DNA of 64,000 bases from Torreya grandis (GCA_037957365.1 JARHVA010002684.1:1550001-1614000); one strand, 5' to 3'. Positions 46,346-60,120 are shown, counted from the stretch's first letter. Numbers and translations: made by a program. The notes: generated from the letters alone by a model not told the origin.

Positions 46346-48700
46346 TTACCTCATATCTTGCAAACAATGCATTATATTTATATGTGTTTTTAACATGATT
46401 TTTTTTTCATGCATAGTTTATATTTGTTGGTTTTATCACCTTAAATTGTACAAAAATATCATTTATTGTAGTGGGTCCCTCTAGGCCTTTGTCATGTAAC
46501 ATTTTCAATAGGGTATATCTTTAAAACTATGCATACAAAATGCATAATTTTTTTAACCCCTATTATTTTTTAAATAAGAATTTAGATCAATGATCACATC
46601 TTCTTCATAATGTACCGAAACATTTTTTTCTGTTTGCCACTTTTTGTACTTTATTAACAAGTGAAAATTGTTGTAAAATTGTACCATATAAGAAGTTGTG
46701 AGGTGTATCCTTTTTTAGGTGTTTTCATTTCAATTTAAGGATATTTTCAAGGTATTTTTCTATCTAATCTTCACTTTAATGGCTTCATGCCAAGACTTTC
46801 ACACTCTCACATAGCTCAATAATAGGTTGTAGTCAGAAAACTCTATGTTGTTCTATGAAGTATCTACACTTCAAAAAGACCTTGTCACTTTGTTGAAGAG
46901 AATACATTACTCAAGACATAGACCTCCATATTTCTCTCATTGATTTTTGACAAAGATACACTTATACAATATTTATAGGACATTATTACCTTATTTCATC
47001 AACATATTATTCAAGTGTACTCTATTGCACCTAGTCTACCTCCAATCATTGTTTTGGATTTTGGTATGCATCCTCTTGATGCTCTTCTAGGTTGTGATTT
47101 CCTAGGCCATGAATCATTTTGTAATCCTACACCACCTATATTTTCCCATGTAGTTTCTCACACTTTAGATCATCTTGCATATGTGTTTGGCTCATTTGAA
47201 AAACACACTATTGATTTTGGCTCCTATTTACTCCCATTCCATGGGTCATTTTGATAGAGACCTTGGTAAACACTTTCATGGAAATGTGTCACCCATACAC
47301 CCTCTTAACTAGATTTCTTGCCATGGCATTGGTTATTGATCATATGTTTCATCTTCATTGGAACCATTTTGTGCATGGTCATCTGATATTTTTGTTTGCT
47401 CCACTCTTTGTGAAGACATTTAGAAACACATGAGTTCATCTTCACATTTTTTATGTCATAAAATTTGTTAACCATATTTTGATTATGAAAAGCATGAGTC
47501 ATGCCATATTATCCATTGTTTTGATTTTGTGACATGTACCTTTACTTAAGATTATGACACTTAAGATTGATTATAATTCAAACATTTCTTTGCATACACC
47601 AATTGGACACATGACACCAAATCACATACAAGAATATTATTTTACCATCCACATTCATTGGGGAACAATTGATGATCGAGGCATCATTGTAGGCACTCTT
47701 TACATTGATTTTGCTAACATGGTTCTTTCACTATTTAGTTGCATCGTTCTGACGTCGTTCATTTCGCCTCACAACACTCTTTTTTGAGTAAGTCTCATCT
47801 TTGCTATGGCATTTTTTGGTGACCTCTTCTATATTTTCAACACTTCTTTGGTGTTGGAGTAGTGGATTAGAACCAATCATATAGTTATCTTGAGGTTATC
47901 ACCAATTTTTTTTCCCATTCTACACAAACTTGTATGAGTGTGGATCAACCCACCTTGCAGTCTTCTTGTAGCCCTTCATTTTCTGGTGCAAATGTCATCT
48001 TTGTGATGATTTTTTTCAATAGATTGGTAGTCTCCCATTTTGTGTGGAATTAATTTGGGTGTCCCTATAATCTCTTTGTTTACTTTGGTGTTATTTTTGG
48101 TCACATGCACGATATTTACCAACATAGATAGTCTGATCCTTATAGTAATTCTCATGGTTTTGCTATCCTTGATAGCTTTTTAGTTGTCTTTTTTTAGTTT
48201 ATTTTATTCTTTATATGTTTGACAGCTTTGATAAATTTGTTTGGTTACCCTACATGGATCATATTTATTATATCCTCATGATCTATTAGTTATTTGGTGT
48301 TCAAGTAATGGATTCAGAACACTCATGTAGATTTATACATCCAATCCACCCATTCAACATTATGATAGGTTTTGTGTTGTGGCAATGCTTTTTTTGCATG
48401 CAGTGTGTAGTTGTCTTGGGTATCCTTGCAAGACATCTCAACGTCTACTTTTGATAGTTATTCAGTGATAGATCATCGATTGTATTTAAACATATTCTTG
48501 TAATATATATTTTTATGTTGTACTACTTTCTTGAGTATCCTTGCAACATATCTCAACACATTCTAATTCATATGTTGGTTGTTTTGCACTTATTGTACAT
48601 AGGCACATATTTCAAATTATTTTGAGCCTCATTTTTTGTATATCCTCTCTAAGTTGTACTTAAATCACTGTTGGTATGATATATTATTCACCTTTTATTA
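46346..48700. other. Decayed repeat DNA, possible relic reading frame near 47015-47790
   Basis: A plus-strand frame at 47015-47254 (IAPSLPPIIVLDFGMHPLDA, then YVFGSFEKHTIDFG) and later pieces to 47790 have ordinary protein-like composition, broken by stops. I do not recognise a domain. It could be a relic of a retroelement frame. There is nothing else of note in the stretch. Confidence 0.35.
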
Positions 48701-48754
48701 AAATAAGATAATTTACTATCATAAAGTGCACTATAATGCACAATTTACTTTTAG

Positions 48755-49075
48755 CTTAGAAAAATATAAGTACTAGCCTTTATGCTAGCCAATAAAACAC
48801 TACATATTTATAGAAATTACCTATTATATGGATAATAAGGAAAGGGAATATTTATATTTCTCAACTTATATATAACTTATCCTTTGTTGTACATCACATT
48901 AGTTTTACATATGCTTTCACATCATTTTATTTGATGTAAACATACTTTTTAATGCTCTTTGAATAGAATACAACTTATTTTGGTTGTTCATTTATCTATC
49001 TCTAGGGTCATCATTATGATGAGTAAATAGGTATGAATGAGGACATATTGGGTTAATCCCTTCTTTCTACAGAGT
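48755..49075. repeat. Dispersed repeat related to 34105-34340
   Basis: Shared blocks include TTGATGTAAACATAC (against ATGATGTAGACATGC), TTTGAATA then AATACAA, then TCATTATGATGAGTAA, then GGGTTAATCCCTTCTTTCTACA. Ends are unclear. Possibly two copies of one LTR family. Confidence 0.6.
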
Positions 49076-50280
49076 TGATATTTATAGAGCCTACCTTTGG
49101 TCCAAATCATTAGAGCCTAGGGAGCCTCTTTCCTAAAATCTTCAACATTACCATAGTACATATCTTCACTTTGAGGATGGGACCATCCAACATATAGGGT
49201 ACATTAGGCTCCAATTATCTTGTAGTTTGAGGACTCCATTATAAAAAAAAATAGAGTTTGTTCACAGAATCTATGCATAGAAACAAATCACCATATTCCT
49301 CAAGTACATCATATATATTAAAATTATTCTTTGGACCCTAAGACCCAAGATCTTCTTATTTTTAGATGTTCTCCTTACTATGAGAGTAGGGGGAAATATT
49401 TTGCCTATTTAGAGAGTTATATATATAACTTTCTCCAAACTTTAATGTATTATGAGGATCAAAATGCTTTGACCTTTTATTTCAGGGGATGTTTGATATT
49501 TTTGAAACATTTGGCTAGAGACTTTACTTATACAATGCTCTACAGACAAAGCATTGTTTCTTCTTCAAGATTGAGTAGGAAGTGACGTTTTTGATAAGGT
49601 TGTATATATGGTGAGCTCAGTGAGGCATCAGAAAACATGATTTTTTTCATATATTTTATTGTATGTATGTTCTTTTTTGTAATTGGGTTTGTTAAAGGCT
49701 ACATTTACACTCCCTATTCCTTCCTTTACATTGTAATTTTTCAGTCATATGGGCCAATTTTCATCTTTAGTGGACATTAATATCATTATTTTATCTTTAA
49801 GTTTAGAACATTTAATTGAATTACCAATTGTATATGCATTCATTTTAACATAGGTATTTCCACATCGATTCCACAAAGGTTTGGATGACAAAAATATAAA
49901 ACTAGCTTCATTAATTTACTATTAAACTACTTGAATATAAATATAAATTTTGTTGATTTCCTTGTATGTGTTGTGCTTAATATGATTTAAATAAGATAAA
50001 ATTATGAATATTTAAATGATTTAAAATAGGGAAATAATCATACAAATTTGAATGTAAAAGGGTAGATTTATATTACACTTATAATATTTTTGAATGGACA
50101 AAACAATGGAGGATAGATGCACTTAGCTTAATTCTGATTTTTGTTGCTCACATTATTCATCATTATTCGTAGAAACATTCTGTCTAATTTTTAACTACTT
50201 AGATATATAAATAAGAACTCAAAGCTTGTATCAATGTTGTTGGTGAAATCTAGATCACTATGGTGGTACATAGTGTCTCC

Positions 50281-50362
50281 ATTGACTATGTAAATTTGTG
50301 ATGCTTTAGATAGCTACACCTATTGACTATGTAAATTTGTGATGCTTTAGATAGCTACACCT
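50281..50362. repeat. 41-bp perfect tandem duplication
   Basis: ATTGACTATGTAAATTTGTG followed by ATGCTTTAGATAGCTACACCT occurs twice in a row without a mismatch. Confidence 0.95.
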
Positions 50363-51261
50363 ATACTTGTAGATTCCTCTCGTGTATGAGTTCACCTTTG
50401 CTCTTATCAACTGATCCTTGTTTTCCTTATCCTTCATTTGAAATCCTAATTTGACATTTGACCACAAGGTAACCCTTGAAAAAGGGATTAATATGTTGGG
50501 TTGGACAACCCAAACCACTCCTTAATGAGTGACTAAGCATTGCCTACATTCTGGTACTCATAAGGGGGCTCACACCACATGAAATTCTCCCACCTAGGTG
50601 TGTGTGTATGCCATCGTGATCAATATAGAATGGAATGAAATGTTTAACTTTTAACACTTGGCACCATGCAACTTTAATCTCTGTTTCTATTCAAAATTAG
50701 ATCTAGGGCTACTCTTTTGAGGGATATTTAGATATGTATGTCTTTGTGATAATGTCTCAAGAGAGTGCTAATTTTTTTTGAAGTTCATTATGAATTTCAA
50801 ATATGGTTATAACCATAGGATTTATTTGTATTTATAGATAACTTTATTATTATGATCAACCTATGAAATATGTCTAGGTCAACATAATGGAGACTTTCCA
50901 ATTTGAAAAATAGTCATTGAGTATTCTCAAACACTACCAATAGAGGAAGAAACATACAATAGATCTTAACTATATGATTGTTTCCAATACTAACCTTATA
51001 GTGAAAATTAGTGCTGTGAGATATGGAGATACTTTGTTTAGGATTTTGGAAGGTTCTTGCATAAACTAGGGTGATATTGAATGTGTATCTTGGTAAATTG
51101 GTTTAGTTAATATAATAGGTGATAGATGGATAGGGAAAAATGTGCACACGAGTGAAATGTTTACTCTAAGTGCAAGTATGTTAGTGTGCCATTGTGTTCA
51201 AAATTTGATGTTTCCAAAGTGTTTATACCAAATTTAGTTGTCTATAAATGCCCACTTTTAG

Positions 51262-51282
51262 TCTAGCATTGAAAATGCTAGA
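51262..51282. repeat. Short hairpin, 9-bp perfect stem
   Basis: TCTAGCATT, then GAA, then AATGCTAGA. It is isolated and there is no T-run or gene end nearby to make it a terminator. Confidence 0.7.
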
Positions 51283-54200
51283 TTAAAAATAATCATGAAG
51301 AATTTTGGTACCTTTAATTAACCAAACCCGATGTTAATTAAGATGCACCAAATTTTATGCTTGATTCATGAAAATAATACAAGAAAAAATGCATAGATCA
51401 ATGCACATTCATGATTAAAAATGTGAAATAATCCAGATCATTGAATTATTTAAAATTGAAAAGTGAAGGAACAAATACACTCGAGGGTATGTGAACCAAA
51501 TTTCCACTTGTTGAACTTGTTTGGAGAATGTTGTGTGGTGATTATGCCCTAAGGAGATGAAACTATGAGTTGAGAAGTGTTAATGCCTCAACCACCATTG
51601 GAGAATAAGTGGTGCTAGAAGTTGAGCACTACATAAACCTCAACTGCATTACTTTGAATATCATTAAAATTAATTTTTGAAACCCTTAATTAGGTTTGTA
51701 TGTAAAGTAATAATATATAAACATGTTTGTATGCAAATGTGAAAACTTAAAATAGGTTCATATGTCAAAATGAAACTTTTTTATCAACCATTGTATACAA
51801 ATTATACAACCAAAGTGCTTACGTAGTACCATTGTTCCACATTGATTCACAATATATAAAATAGAGAAGTGTTTGCATGAAAAAAATTCATACCCCAAAC
51901 CTAATTCATATTTACCTTAATTTGATATAGAATTCCATCACCTATCTGTCATAATGTCATAGAATGTATTTGAACTACTTAATCTGATAAATTCACTCAA
52001 TTTGACCCATATACTATGCCTTAGAATATCATATAATGTTTTAACTATTCCTCTCAATCATGTATAATTCCCCACATATACCTCCCATATGTCTTAATCT
52101 ATCCAATCTGAATCACATGACCCAAAGTGTGAACTATTGATCTATCATGACATGAATATCTAAAACAATCCCACTATATACCCCCATTTTGATGTGAGGG
52201 ATGAAGCTTGTGAATCACTTATATCAAAAGAAAGAGTCATGTAAACTATGTCTTATCTATAAAAAAAAATCATGTAAAGAATGTATACACAAATGATAAG
52301 ATATGTTATCATATAAATATATGATCATTTTATCTCATATGAAACATGTAATCCAAGGTAATGGAATACAAGTGGCATGTCATGCAGATATATTAATTAA
52401 ACACATGTTAATAAGAAACCCACTCTGATACTAGATAATGGAGAAAATTAGAGTTGCACAGAGAGATGAACACATAGGTGATAATAAAAAGCCATAATAT
52501 TAAACTCTTAAATATTAACTATATTAAAAATTACTAATACCATGAATGGCCTTCCAATAAGTTTTGACCTTGAATAGTTATACAGATAAGTTGAGATGCT
52601 AGGGAGGACTTGCTGGCCCAACGAGAATAAGCAAAGAGTAGGGTTATACAGATCTAATGCCCTATGTTGGATAGGAGAGTAGGGTGCTTGTGTCCATTTT
52701 GAGGCTAGCCTTGTCCAAAAAAAGTGAAAAAATAGGGTTTTTAGGTTTTTCACCTTCTTTGTATGTTCTGTGTCTTGTCTGGGAGCTTTCGATCATCTGT
52801 AAAGACCATTATATGGCTATTTTTTATTAAAAAATCCTATCTCCCTTGTATATGAATACCAATGCAAATCAATGGAATAAAAAGGGGTCAATGGTTAAAT
52901 TTGGGCCTGACCTTAATACCCACGTGTTGAGTGTTGCCTACATACCAATTTTCTAAAGAGGGATCAAAATTCACAAATGAGATGCTAGGTCATGTACCCT
53001 ACTTTTCATTTTTTGAGTCTTGTGTCACAACCTCGTATTATAACTTTGAATATTTTATATTGTGCATTGACCATTTGGGGGAATGTATTTTATGTGTGGT
53101 CATTGTGTTGTGATTTATTTTGTCTTGTGTTTTTTTTTTGAAGAAATAGGTAGTGGTCCAAGATTAAAATAGTGAATGTTCTAAATCAGGCTAAGCTTAG
53201 AGTGTGCGAACATTCTATTTGAAAAGAGAAAAAGAAGAATCTTATTGCCTAAGAATATAGTCAAGGATGTTTAAGGTATTTTTTACTTGTAGACTATTAT
53301 TTTAAACACTAGAGGTGTTATTACATTTTTATAAGTAAACTAGACATGGACCATGGCATAATAATTAAAAATCAATTAGATTTTAGCCATGCTAGATGCT
53401 ACAGTGGTGTGTGAATAACCAATGTAGTGTGTTATATGATGGTGAAATACTAGTGTGATCAAGTGCCTTAATGGTGATTTATGATCCCAGATATGTATTC
53501 ATACTTTATCTCTTGGCAACTAGGGTTGTATGTAATCAGGATTGGGAGAAATAGGGAATTTTCTCTTTATGTGCAATTAGAATTTTGGTGTTTTTTAGTG
53601 TAATATCCTCCCCTTTGTAAAATGGTTTAGAATGTGTTTATATAGAGACATATTTGAAATTCCTTTGAATGGGACTTATTAAGGACATAGACCAACCTTT
53701 TCATAACTTTGAATTTTTCAAATTAGTTATTATTTGGTGGGAAAATAAGAGAATGAGCTCAAACAACATAGCAGGGCACTCTTGTCCAATGGGATTCTAT
53801 TTTCCAATGGGTAAAAACAATGGTGATAAGGGTTTGACATGGCCTAAATTATAGCTAAGGTTGAGAGAATAATATATAAGTGCATTATGGGGTCATCAAT
53901 TAACTTCAAAGAGTGAGTCTTTTATGCACAAGGTAGACGAAAGAGGTCAAAAGGCCCTAAGATATGTTATGAGTTAAGTGTGTCAAAAGAGTGGTCACAA
54001 GTGCACTATTTTGGTTTAAATGCTAATTTATCTATGTACACATGCCTACATGATATATCTACTAGACATTAACACTTGTATGCCCATTGAATTGGATTAT
54101 ATGTTTCATACGCACTTGAATGATTAATTTTTCTATGAGGACATAAATTATAATGTCTATATACAAACTTTACATGATTATATTTATTTATATAAAAAAT

Positions 54201-54771
54201 GCTGCAAATAAATTTGTATACACCTAATATTTTCATTTTTATCACTTTACTGACAATTTCTCTTACAGGGTCTTGTCGATGCATCAATATCTTGATGTGC
54301 ATATCATAAGGAGTGTATTAGGAATGTGGTGGGATCATCTCATGGTAATTTTTGAGATATGATTGCATATTATTCTATCATAACTTCATTACTACAAGTA
54401 TGACCTCCTATGAGTCTCATTCCCTCTTACCTCTCCATCTACTTTCCATTTAAAGGGTAACACATGTTAAGGTTAATGCATCCATATCTAGTAACGATGA
54501 AAATTTAAAGGGTAACACTAATGATTCAATCCCATTATACCTAACCTCGATCATACCATTTATTCCTACATCTAGTGGGGGAATGAGACATGTCTTCAAG
54601 CCATCGTTCCCTAAAATCCAAATAAATATTGCTACATCCTTCATGGAACAATCAATTACTAGTTTCAATACCTATATTAACACAAACATTATTTGCATCC
54701 CCTTTTATGACTTCCCAAATATCAAATTTTAATGGATATAATATAAAAATATCTTCCTAGTTATTCAAACT

Positions 54772-55790
54772 TTGGAAGATAAGGTTACAAATATTACTCT
54801 GAAAGTTTCAAAATCAACTCATGATATTGATTCACAAGATGTATTGCATAATCCTCTTACACCTGAGATATATTTGCACCCTTTGCTAACTAGTTGTGTA
54901 GTATCCAAGTTCACACTTTATGATGAAAATGGTGGCCTTGATCAACATATCTAATCTTTCTATATAAAATGTTTTGATTATGCTTCCAATGATAAAATTT
55001 TGACAAAATTATTTCTAAGAAGCTTAAAGGACTATGCTTAAAGATGGTTCTATAATATACCAATACGATCAATGAAATAATTCAAACCTCTAACATATTA
55101 GTTTATATCACATTTCTCTATCAACATTACCAAAGAGATGTCATATGTATAAACTATAAAGATCAAGAAAAGAACCAATGAGCCCATAAATGAATATGTT
55201 TTGAGGTACAAGACAATGTTGGTGAAAATGACAAATCAAATGGAAGGTAAAGAGCTGCAAGATATCTTTAAGCAAAGTTTGATTTTCCCACTAAATAAGT
55301 CTATTGTCGTTAATAAGTTTGAATATTTTGATGACTTATGCCATATCATTTGACAATGTGAAATGAAATTTATTGCATTGAAAAAGTTTAAGCATGTAGC
55401 TAACACACCAACTACATCAAATAACAAGTTTTATATCAAACCAAACTATAAGTTAAAATCTTTACAGGTTAATAATGAATAAATAACAAAAATGAGTACA
55501 ATGTCACAACAACCTAATAAGCTCATATTATCCAATGCACTTAAGATACAATTTACATGCTTACTTGAGTCTCTATCTTCACTCCTTTAGAAGCTATTGG
55601 AGTGTCATCTCATATCTCTCCCTCTTCCCTTAGTGGTTGATACGAGTCAACCTCTACCAAAAGGATATAATGCAAATGCTTATTGTGGCTATCACCAATG
55701 TGCTAAGCATTCTACAAATATATGTTACAATTTCAAACATAAGATATAAGATCTCATTGATAGTGAAAAGATCAAATTTGATGATTTTCC
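54772..55790 (+). pseudogene. Ty3/gypsy gag relic (plus strand)
   Basis: The order of a plant gypsy gag is visible. The lead-in is PLTPEIYLHPLLTSCVVSKF, then YDENGGLDQHI. The core is ILTKLFLRSLKDYA, then RWFYNIPIRSMK, then NEPINEYVLRYKTMLVKM. After about 55670 comes a knuckle-like YCGYHQCAKHSTNICYNFKH followed by DLIDSEKIKFDD. At least six stops break it. No protease, RT or integrase follows that I can recognise. The element's LTRs were not found. A ten-base G run at 57765-57774 could be part of its polypurine tract. Confidence 0.75.
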
Positions 55791-58660
55791 AAAGGATTTA
55801 GGATCACAACATGTTGACCACCAAAACTAGAATATATCACTAATGCATTACAAGATCATTCTATAGAAACACCAAAAACAAAAATGGAATATAATTCACA
55901 TACTCAATCATATTATGGGCACTCATTAGATGGGATTATTGAAACACTTAAACATGAGATACATCATATGGTTTATAGGCCTTCTATTAAATTTAATGAT
56001 AGTGAAGTTGTGGATGATGACTCAGACCTTCACTCATTGTTTATTAGATCACATATTGATCATCAATATATGTGTAGTGTTATGGTTTATGTGAGAATGT
56101 ATTCACTATGACATTACTCATATATTTTGGATATACGCATCATGATTTATACCCTTCAACCAAGATGGTCATAAAATTCAATGGAACCAAACAAAATTTA
56201 GTTATACCACATACAAGAGTATTTGATCTATTACTAAGATGACCTTTGATTCATAAGTTCCACACAATTCCCTCCATAGTGCATATACATCTCAAGTATA
56301 TTCATGCTAATAGAGTAATCATAATTTAAGGATTCAATATGAGCATCCATTAAAAAAAGATAAGTTTATTCCAAGATAATTAATTTTAAACCCTATTCAA
56401 GTTAATCATGAGAAAAAGGGTATTAAAAATGCAATCCCCTTTCTTAGGTGACCAATATTAGAGAGGTTGTTTCATCAGAGATACATAGTGGACTCCACAG
56501 AGCCATCATATATACCTACATGACCCAACTAGTTTTTGAGTGTAGATCAACATGTTTTAGAGAGGGTAAAAATAACTAAAATTATAATTGCATTGAAGAA
56601 GTCACAAAGAACTAAAAAATGGGTTCTAAAAACCACTACAACTCTTACTACTACTTCACAACCACAAAGTCCTATGAGACATAGATAGAGTATTATAGAT
56701 TCTTCATATCTAAATTTAGCGCATATACATGATCCTTGGTAGCATGATGAATTTTATGTACCACATATAGATCCTTCAGCACCCTATTACCTTGAATTAT
56801 ATGGGATCGTCGACTAACATTCTGATTCATAGATTTAAAAAAAAATCAAATAACCAATAAAATAAAAAACATTGAAATAAACCAGAAATACAAAAATACT
56901 TAGCATTTACATGTTTAATATATTTTGCATATGTTATTTAATTTATTTTGGTAGATATCATATAATTTTAATTTATATATACACATATATTTCATAGGTA
57001 CTTCAGTGTGACACATGCATACACTATATCCATGATACATAAACCTACAGATGTTGTACCTTTCCTCTACTTGTGTTTGAAAAACTACCTTAGGATCATG
57101 TGATTATATTGATCATGATTGATATTTTTTATTTTTTTTATGATCACTTTAAATTATCATGTTGAGATTATATACTAATACTTACATATGTATATACTCA
57201 TGCTTACATCTGACATAGTGTGCTTGATATGTTATGCTACAAGACATTTTGCTAACACATGTATGCAAGAGATAATTAAATATGCTTATTCTAGTTTCTT
57301 ATATTTCACCTATTAATCTTATCACATGGATTACTTGACTGTAATTATTATTTTCTACATTGTCTTAATTGTGGAACATTTGAACATGTTCCTTGTTTAT
57401 TGGTCATAGTGCCCCTGATTGATGTTTCTTTAGCATGTGGACATTTGAATATGTCCTCTCCTTTGAGTGTGTAACCTTTGACTCAATATTATTAGACCCC
57501 CTTTTTGTGTGACATTGAATTGTCTTGTGTGTGTGTTTTATTTTTTACTGAGCTTGTGCTTGTTACTTATAGACATTACCGTGATTGATATCATGGATCT
57601 TAGGGATTGTTATGACTGGATATTGAAAGATTAATTGATACATATAATTTGAAATTATACCACTATGTGTTTAATTACTACATGATTAATAAACATATGA
57701 CATGGTTTTCTTATCCTTTTGAGATAATGTGATTATCATGTTGCATTCCCCTCACCTCAAAAGTGGGGGGGGGGCATATTAGTGGGAGCATGTCATAGAG
57801 ACATGATTTCAAACATAAATAATTGGAAAATTGGTATAATTTTATACAATTTACATGATTCAAATATACACTTGGGTTAGAATATTATGAATTTAACATC
57901 AATTTATAGATTTGCGACATAGGTTTTCAGATTGATGACATATATTATACATATTTTACAGATCAGAGATTACATTTTGATAGATACTTTATCTTGATAC
58001 ATATTAGAGGTAAATATGACATTCATATACACCAAATCACATATACATATTCAAATTGTATACAAATTTATGCACTAACTTTAATAAGATGCACTGTTTG
58101 AGCTTTATCTATTTTCAATAGTTAGCTCCCTTGAGTAGTGCGGTTAAGACTCGACTCCATTGAAAACCTTATAACTCTTTACATTTTATAGGTTGAGATA
58201 GGTAAACCATTTGACCTAGGTGAGATTGGATAGATTATGTATACACTTGAGTTGTGAGATTGAGACTCAATGATCTCAATGGCATTGACACAACTCACCA
58301 TTTCCCTAGATTGGGGGCATGATCACCCTCCAAATAGCCTCTTCACATCTCCAAGGTTTAGTTGTGAACCTATTATCTCTCTCTCTAATGATTTAAAAAA
58401 TAAACATCATTACCAAAGTAAAATACCAAGGGGAAACATGGTTTCATTGACACATAGGTGTACTCTTTCCTTTCTCTATTTCCTTTAAAATAATTCAATT
58501 ATTAATTTTTAGATTATGTGAATTTATTACACTATAACATGCTCTTGGTTGTAGGTAATACACAAATAATAAATTCAAACAGGGCTCAAACAAAGATAAG
58601 GTGTGTTGTACAACCAATGTACACATTTATTCCCTTTAAATGAATAATTTAATCCTTATG
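55791..58660. other. Decayed DNA downstream of gag relic
   Basis: A plus-strand frame at 55884-56111 (IDHQYMCSVMVYVRMYSL) may be a continuation of the relic polyprotein. After that no coding signal was seen. A G10 run lies at 57765-57774, followed by CATATTAGTGGGAGCATG. Confidence 0.45.
57765..57774 (+). other. G10 run, possible polypurine tract
   Basis: CTCAAAAGT precedes ten G residues, followed by CATATTAGTGGG. It is downstream of a plus-strand gag relic, the right side for a polypurine tract, but no LTR edge could be confirmed. Confidence 0.3.
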
Positions 58661-58675
58661 CATTAATAGATTAAT

Positions 58676-58790
58676 AGTTTTTGGTATTCAGATCTTGGAG
58701 GAAAAAACAAAAATATATTCAATGTATGCAATATATAAAATCTCATAGTTATTTTTGTACAAATGCAAACTATAAAATCTTGTATAATAA
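58676..58790 (+). repeat. Inverted repeat arm 1 (about 100 bp)
   Basis: Its reverse complement matches 60025-60120: TTTGCATTTGTA, then ATGAGATTTTATATATTGCA, then TACATTGAATATATTT, then CTCCAAGAT. The arms are about 1.25 kb apart. Confidence 0.85.
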
Positions 58791-58871
58791 GAAGACGGTT
58801 AGAAAACCAACTAACGAGAAAATAACCTGTATAACTAAAAATAAACAAACTAATAATATAAACAAAACTTT

Positions 58872-58888
58872 GGATCATTAAATGATCC
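58872..58888. repeat. 17-bp palindrome
   Basis: GGATCATTAAATGATCC, perfect about its central A. Isolated, no function assigned. Confidence 0.7.
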
Positions 58889-59739
58889 CAACAAACTCCC
58901 CCTTGATACATAGGGGTGATGAAACAACTAGAACAATGAATTTGAGGTTGTTAAAGGAAACCTAAATGCAACTATAAGTGGTGTACTATACCTCCTAATA
59001 CTGATCCAAACTGATGTTGCTCCATAAAGAAGCCTCCCCAATGAATTATGGCATAAAAGGATAATGAACATGATTAATGCCTATTCATATTCTATGATCA
59101 TCATATTTTACTATAGTAGAACCTGCTCAAAGCCTATCTAACTACAACGATCCACATAAGGTACCACAAAAGAACCCATTCAAGTGACAAACCTATACTA
59201 TGTATGGCACATATAGATAATGTCCAACAAATGCTAATGACTTTTGCTTAACATTAAAGGTGAGAGCAACCCCTGTTAACTCATACTGCATTCGACAACT
59301 GATCAAAAACCAATAAATGCAATATCTACTCCCCCTATCAGACAAAAGGTGAGAAGTTGTGCATTAAGAGAAACAAAATCAAATAAACACTACCTATTCC
59401 ATGTCATGAAAAGCAAATGAGATAAAGCCACAAATAAAATTGAAAGTAAGAACACAAGACAAAATTGCTATTAAAGAATGAACCCAAAATTTGAGTGAAT
59501 AGCTAATCGGAGAAGGCAATGGTCCTCCAACATCTGTGGATCTTCCAACCTCTAGTTACTGATCACTCAAAATATGATATCAAGTCCATCAGGACCATAG
59601 ACCTCGATCATGAGGGACATCTCATAATCAGATGAAGTGTCAGAATATTCTAAATAATTGGAGTAACTAGAAGATTGTCACTATAGTGATACACATAATT
59701 TTCTTTAGCTTTCTTTTTGTATGGAGAATAGGGTCATCG

Positions 59740-59885
59740 AGAAGGACATACATCCGCAAGATGTCCAATACCACCACATTTGAAATATCTAGGTTATTTA
59801 TTATGTCTATGAGATCTAGAAGAACCTGAATCACTAGAAGAACTATGAGAAGAGTTCTTGTGGTGATGACTACATTTAGAAGACC
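59740..59885 (-). pseudogene. Copia-like gag zinc-knuckle relic (minus strand)
   Basis: A Ser/His-rich lead-in (HHHKNSSHSSSSDSGSSRSH) is followed by RYFKCGGIGHLADVCPS, a C-x2-C-x4-H-x4-C knuckle whose first Cys has become Tyr, and then a Lys-rich tail. This is the usual end of a Ty1/copia gag. Stops flank it and no pol was recognised next to it. Confidence 0.65.
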
Positions 59886-60024
59886 TTAGACATTACTTGG
59901 AGAATGACTTGAAGAGTCTTTTAGAGAGTGTTTTTGAAACTATCATTATACATGATGACAATATTTATGATGGGACCTATTATTTGTATAATGAACCTCT
60001 TCAGTAGATGTACTCTTATATTTT

Positions 60025-60120
60025 GCATTTGTAAAAAAATAATTATGAGATTTTATATATTGCATACATTGAATATATTTCTATTTTTTTCTCCAAGATT
60101 TGAATATCAACAATTTTAGA
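60025..60120 (-). repeat. Inverted repeat arm 2
   Basis: Matches the reverse complement of 58676-58790 with a few changes. See arm 1. Confidence 0.85.

Larger units (their letters stand above)
49076..54771. other. Long AT-rich stretch without recognisable gene
   Basis: Only short spurious frames were found. Notable items are a perfect 41-bp duplication (50281-50362), a 9-bp hairpin (51262-51282), and a decayed initiator-Met-like site read on the minus strand at about 52418-52432 (TAGTATCAGAGTGGG). The last suggests an old LTR edge just to its right, but no LTR pair could be confirmed. Confidence 0.5.

Noticed and set aside
51262..51282. Hairpin as a terminator or microRNA precursor
   Set aside because: A 9-bp stem is too short for a microRNA precursor, and there is no gene end or T-run beside it.
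52418..52440. Initiator-Met primer site (TAGTATCAGAGTGGG on the minus strand) marking another LTR element
   Set aside because: The leading TGG is altered and no LTR pair, gag or TG/CA edges could be found around it. It was left as a note in the region entry.
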